Source: Spongiibacter sp. IMCC21906 (GTDB lineage Bacteria; Pseudomonadota; Gammaproteobacteria; Pseudomonadales; Spongiibacteraceae). From it: DNA of 64,000 bases. A model generated the notes under the pieces. That model saw only the letters and a list, made by a program, of their open reading frames with translations, was not told the DNA's origin and did not search any database. Location of the stretch: contig NZ_CP011477.1 of the NCBI RefSeq assembly GCF_001010805.1, positions 2,371,001-2,435,000 on the forward strand, given 5' to 3'. Within the stretch, counting starts at the first letter, position 1. The number at the start of each line of letters is the position of its first letter. The position numbers were made by a program, and so were the translations under genes. Of the stretch, positions 63,493 through 64,000 are shown one piece after another.

Positions 63493-64000
63493 CACCACCT
63501 CCAGCGGCATTTATTGCAGAAGCATTTACTTCAGAAGCATTTACTTCAGGGACATTTACTTCAGAAGCATTGCCTACAGCGGGCTTGCCTTTTACATCAT
63601 CAGCATTGGCCTGCCCGGCCAGCACCACGGCTTGTCCCGGCGCCAAACGGTGAACACCTTCGGTCACTACCAAGCTTCCGTCTGCCAACTCGCCACTCAG
63701 ATAGACACGGCCACGGTGATGATATAGCGCCTCCACCGAATGTTTTTGTACTTGATAACCCTCGGCATTTTTCTGTAAGCCATAGACCGCCCACGTTCCC
63801 CGCACGTCTTCCAGCAAGGCTTGGGCCGGCATCCAAAACCCTGTTGCCTCACGGTGCTGAGGGAGATGGATATAAGCTGTATTACCGTCTACTGCGGAGG
63901 TGTTTTCTGGCAAGGCCACCCGAATGGTCCGGGTCTGGCTGCGCCAATCCAAGTTGCTGGCCACCGCAATCAGATTGGTGTCAATGTCGCCAAAATCACC
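63473..64000 (-). CDS. RND efflux periplasmic adaptor (HlyD/MFP family), 5'-partial
   Basis: The frame is open to the right edge of the window, so the N-terminus is missing; 175 residues are visible. FGDIDTNLIAVASNLDWRSQ, RTIRVALPEN and the DGSLVVTEGVHRLAPGQAVVL barrel/membrane-proximal segment match the C-terminal part of membrane fusion proteins. The last about 30 residues are a repeat-built tail of Asn/Ala/Ser/Glu/Val. It links the inner-membrane RND pump to an outer-membrane channel, which is outside the window. Confidence 0.88.
   Translation of the reverse strand, partial: GDFGDIDTNLIAVASNLDWRSQTRTIRVALPENTSAVDGNTAYIHLPQHREATGFWMPAQALLEDVRGTWAVYGLQKNAEGYQVQKHSVEALYHHRGRVYLSGELADGSLVVTEGVHRLAPGQAVVLAGQANADDVKGKPAVGNASEVNVPEVNASEVNASAINAAGGGDASRAE
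63519..63578. repeat. 15-bp tandem repeat in the adaptor gene's 3' end
   Basis: GAAGCATTTACTTCA is present twice exactly (63519-63533, 63534-63548), then as GGGACATTTACTTCA (63549-63563) and a degenerate GAAGCATTGCCTACA (63564-63578). On the minus strand it encodes five-residue units of the type N-A-S-E-V, keeping the frame. Confidence 0.9.

Overview
The window is a stretch of a gammaproteobacterial chromosome of roughly half GC, and most of it is conserved core genes. Marker blocks include phoB-phoR-pstS-pstC-pstA-pstB-phoU, PHP-yciO-scpA-scpB-rluB, cysS/glnS/ppiB/lpxH, rmf, rlmKL, tmcA, fimV, acnB, yebG and yibL. The combination resembles Pseudomonas-like or Cellvibrionales-like marine bacteria; that placement is an inference from gene content and order only. 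Both edges cut genes: cinA on the left and an efflux adaptor on the right.

Layout. 1-7 kb: cinA (partial) faces a leftward run of fimV, a pseudouridine synthase, DUF2288, a small unknown protein, tmcA and a HIT protein. 7-10 kb: an MFS exporter diverges from an AbgT transporter. 10-19 kb: the full Pho regulon core, all leftward, with PHO-box-like promoters before phoB and pstS and a hairpin between pstS and pstC. 19-25 kb: purU, an SPFH/NfeD pair, ygiQ, a cold-shock gene and a PagL-like outer-membrane gene whose 3' end is duplicated in a 16-bp tandem array. 25-32 kb: rlmKL, rmf and the scpAB/rluB cluster; scpB carries two hexanucleotide repeat tracts in frame. 32-35 kb: VC0807-type membrane protein, yciI, an SH3 protein, a periplasmic cyclophilin and a divergent pdxJ. 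35-39 kb: a two-gene surface locus, an OmpA-like protein with about 15 copies of a 16-residue Gly/Asn repeat and a TpsB-like barrel protein that lacks a visible signal peptide. 39.6-39.9 kb: tRNA-Pro, tRNA-Arg and tRNA-His.

40-46 kb: folD, a DUF374 acyltransferase, VanZ-like, cysS, glnS, ppiB, lpxH. 47-52 kb: a nitrate/nitrite-type ABC transporter (nrtABD) followed by nasS-nasT. The region before nrtA holds a near-consensus sigma-54 promoter and, immediately after it, a candidate NasT (ANTAR) antitermination leader ending in a terminator. No nitrate or nitrite reductase gene lies in the window. 52-58 kb: a small membrane protein, miaE, a DUF1289 protein, acnB, yibL and yebG. 58.2-59.6 kb: an IS110-family element of the IS1111 type, with 12-bp inverted repeats and a structured 3' region that could encode a bridge RNA. 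Beside it are an attC-like palindrome and an orphan membrane protein. 60.4-64 kb: an RND pump and its adaptor.

The items most worth checking are the sigma-54/ANTAR region at 46.85-46.94 kb, the repeat-OmpA/TpsB locus at 35.6-39.2 kb, and the IS1111 element with its palindromic neighbour at 58.1-60.2 kb. All calls come from reading the sequence; no database or folding search was run.
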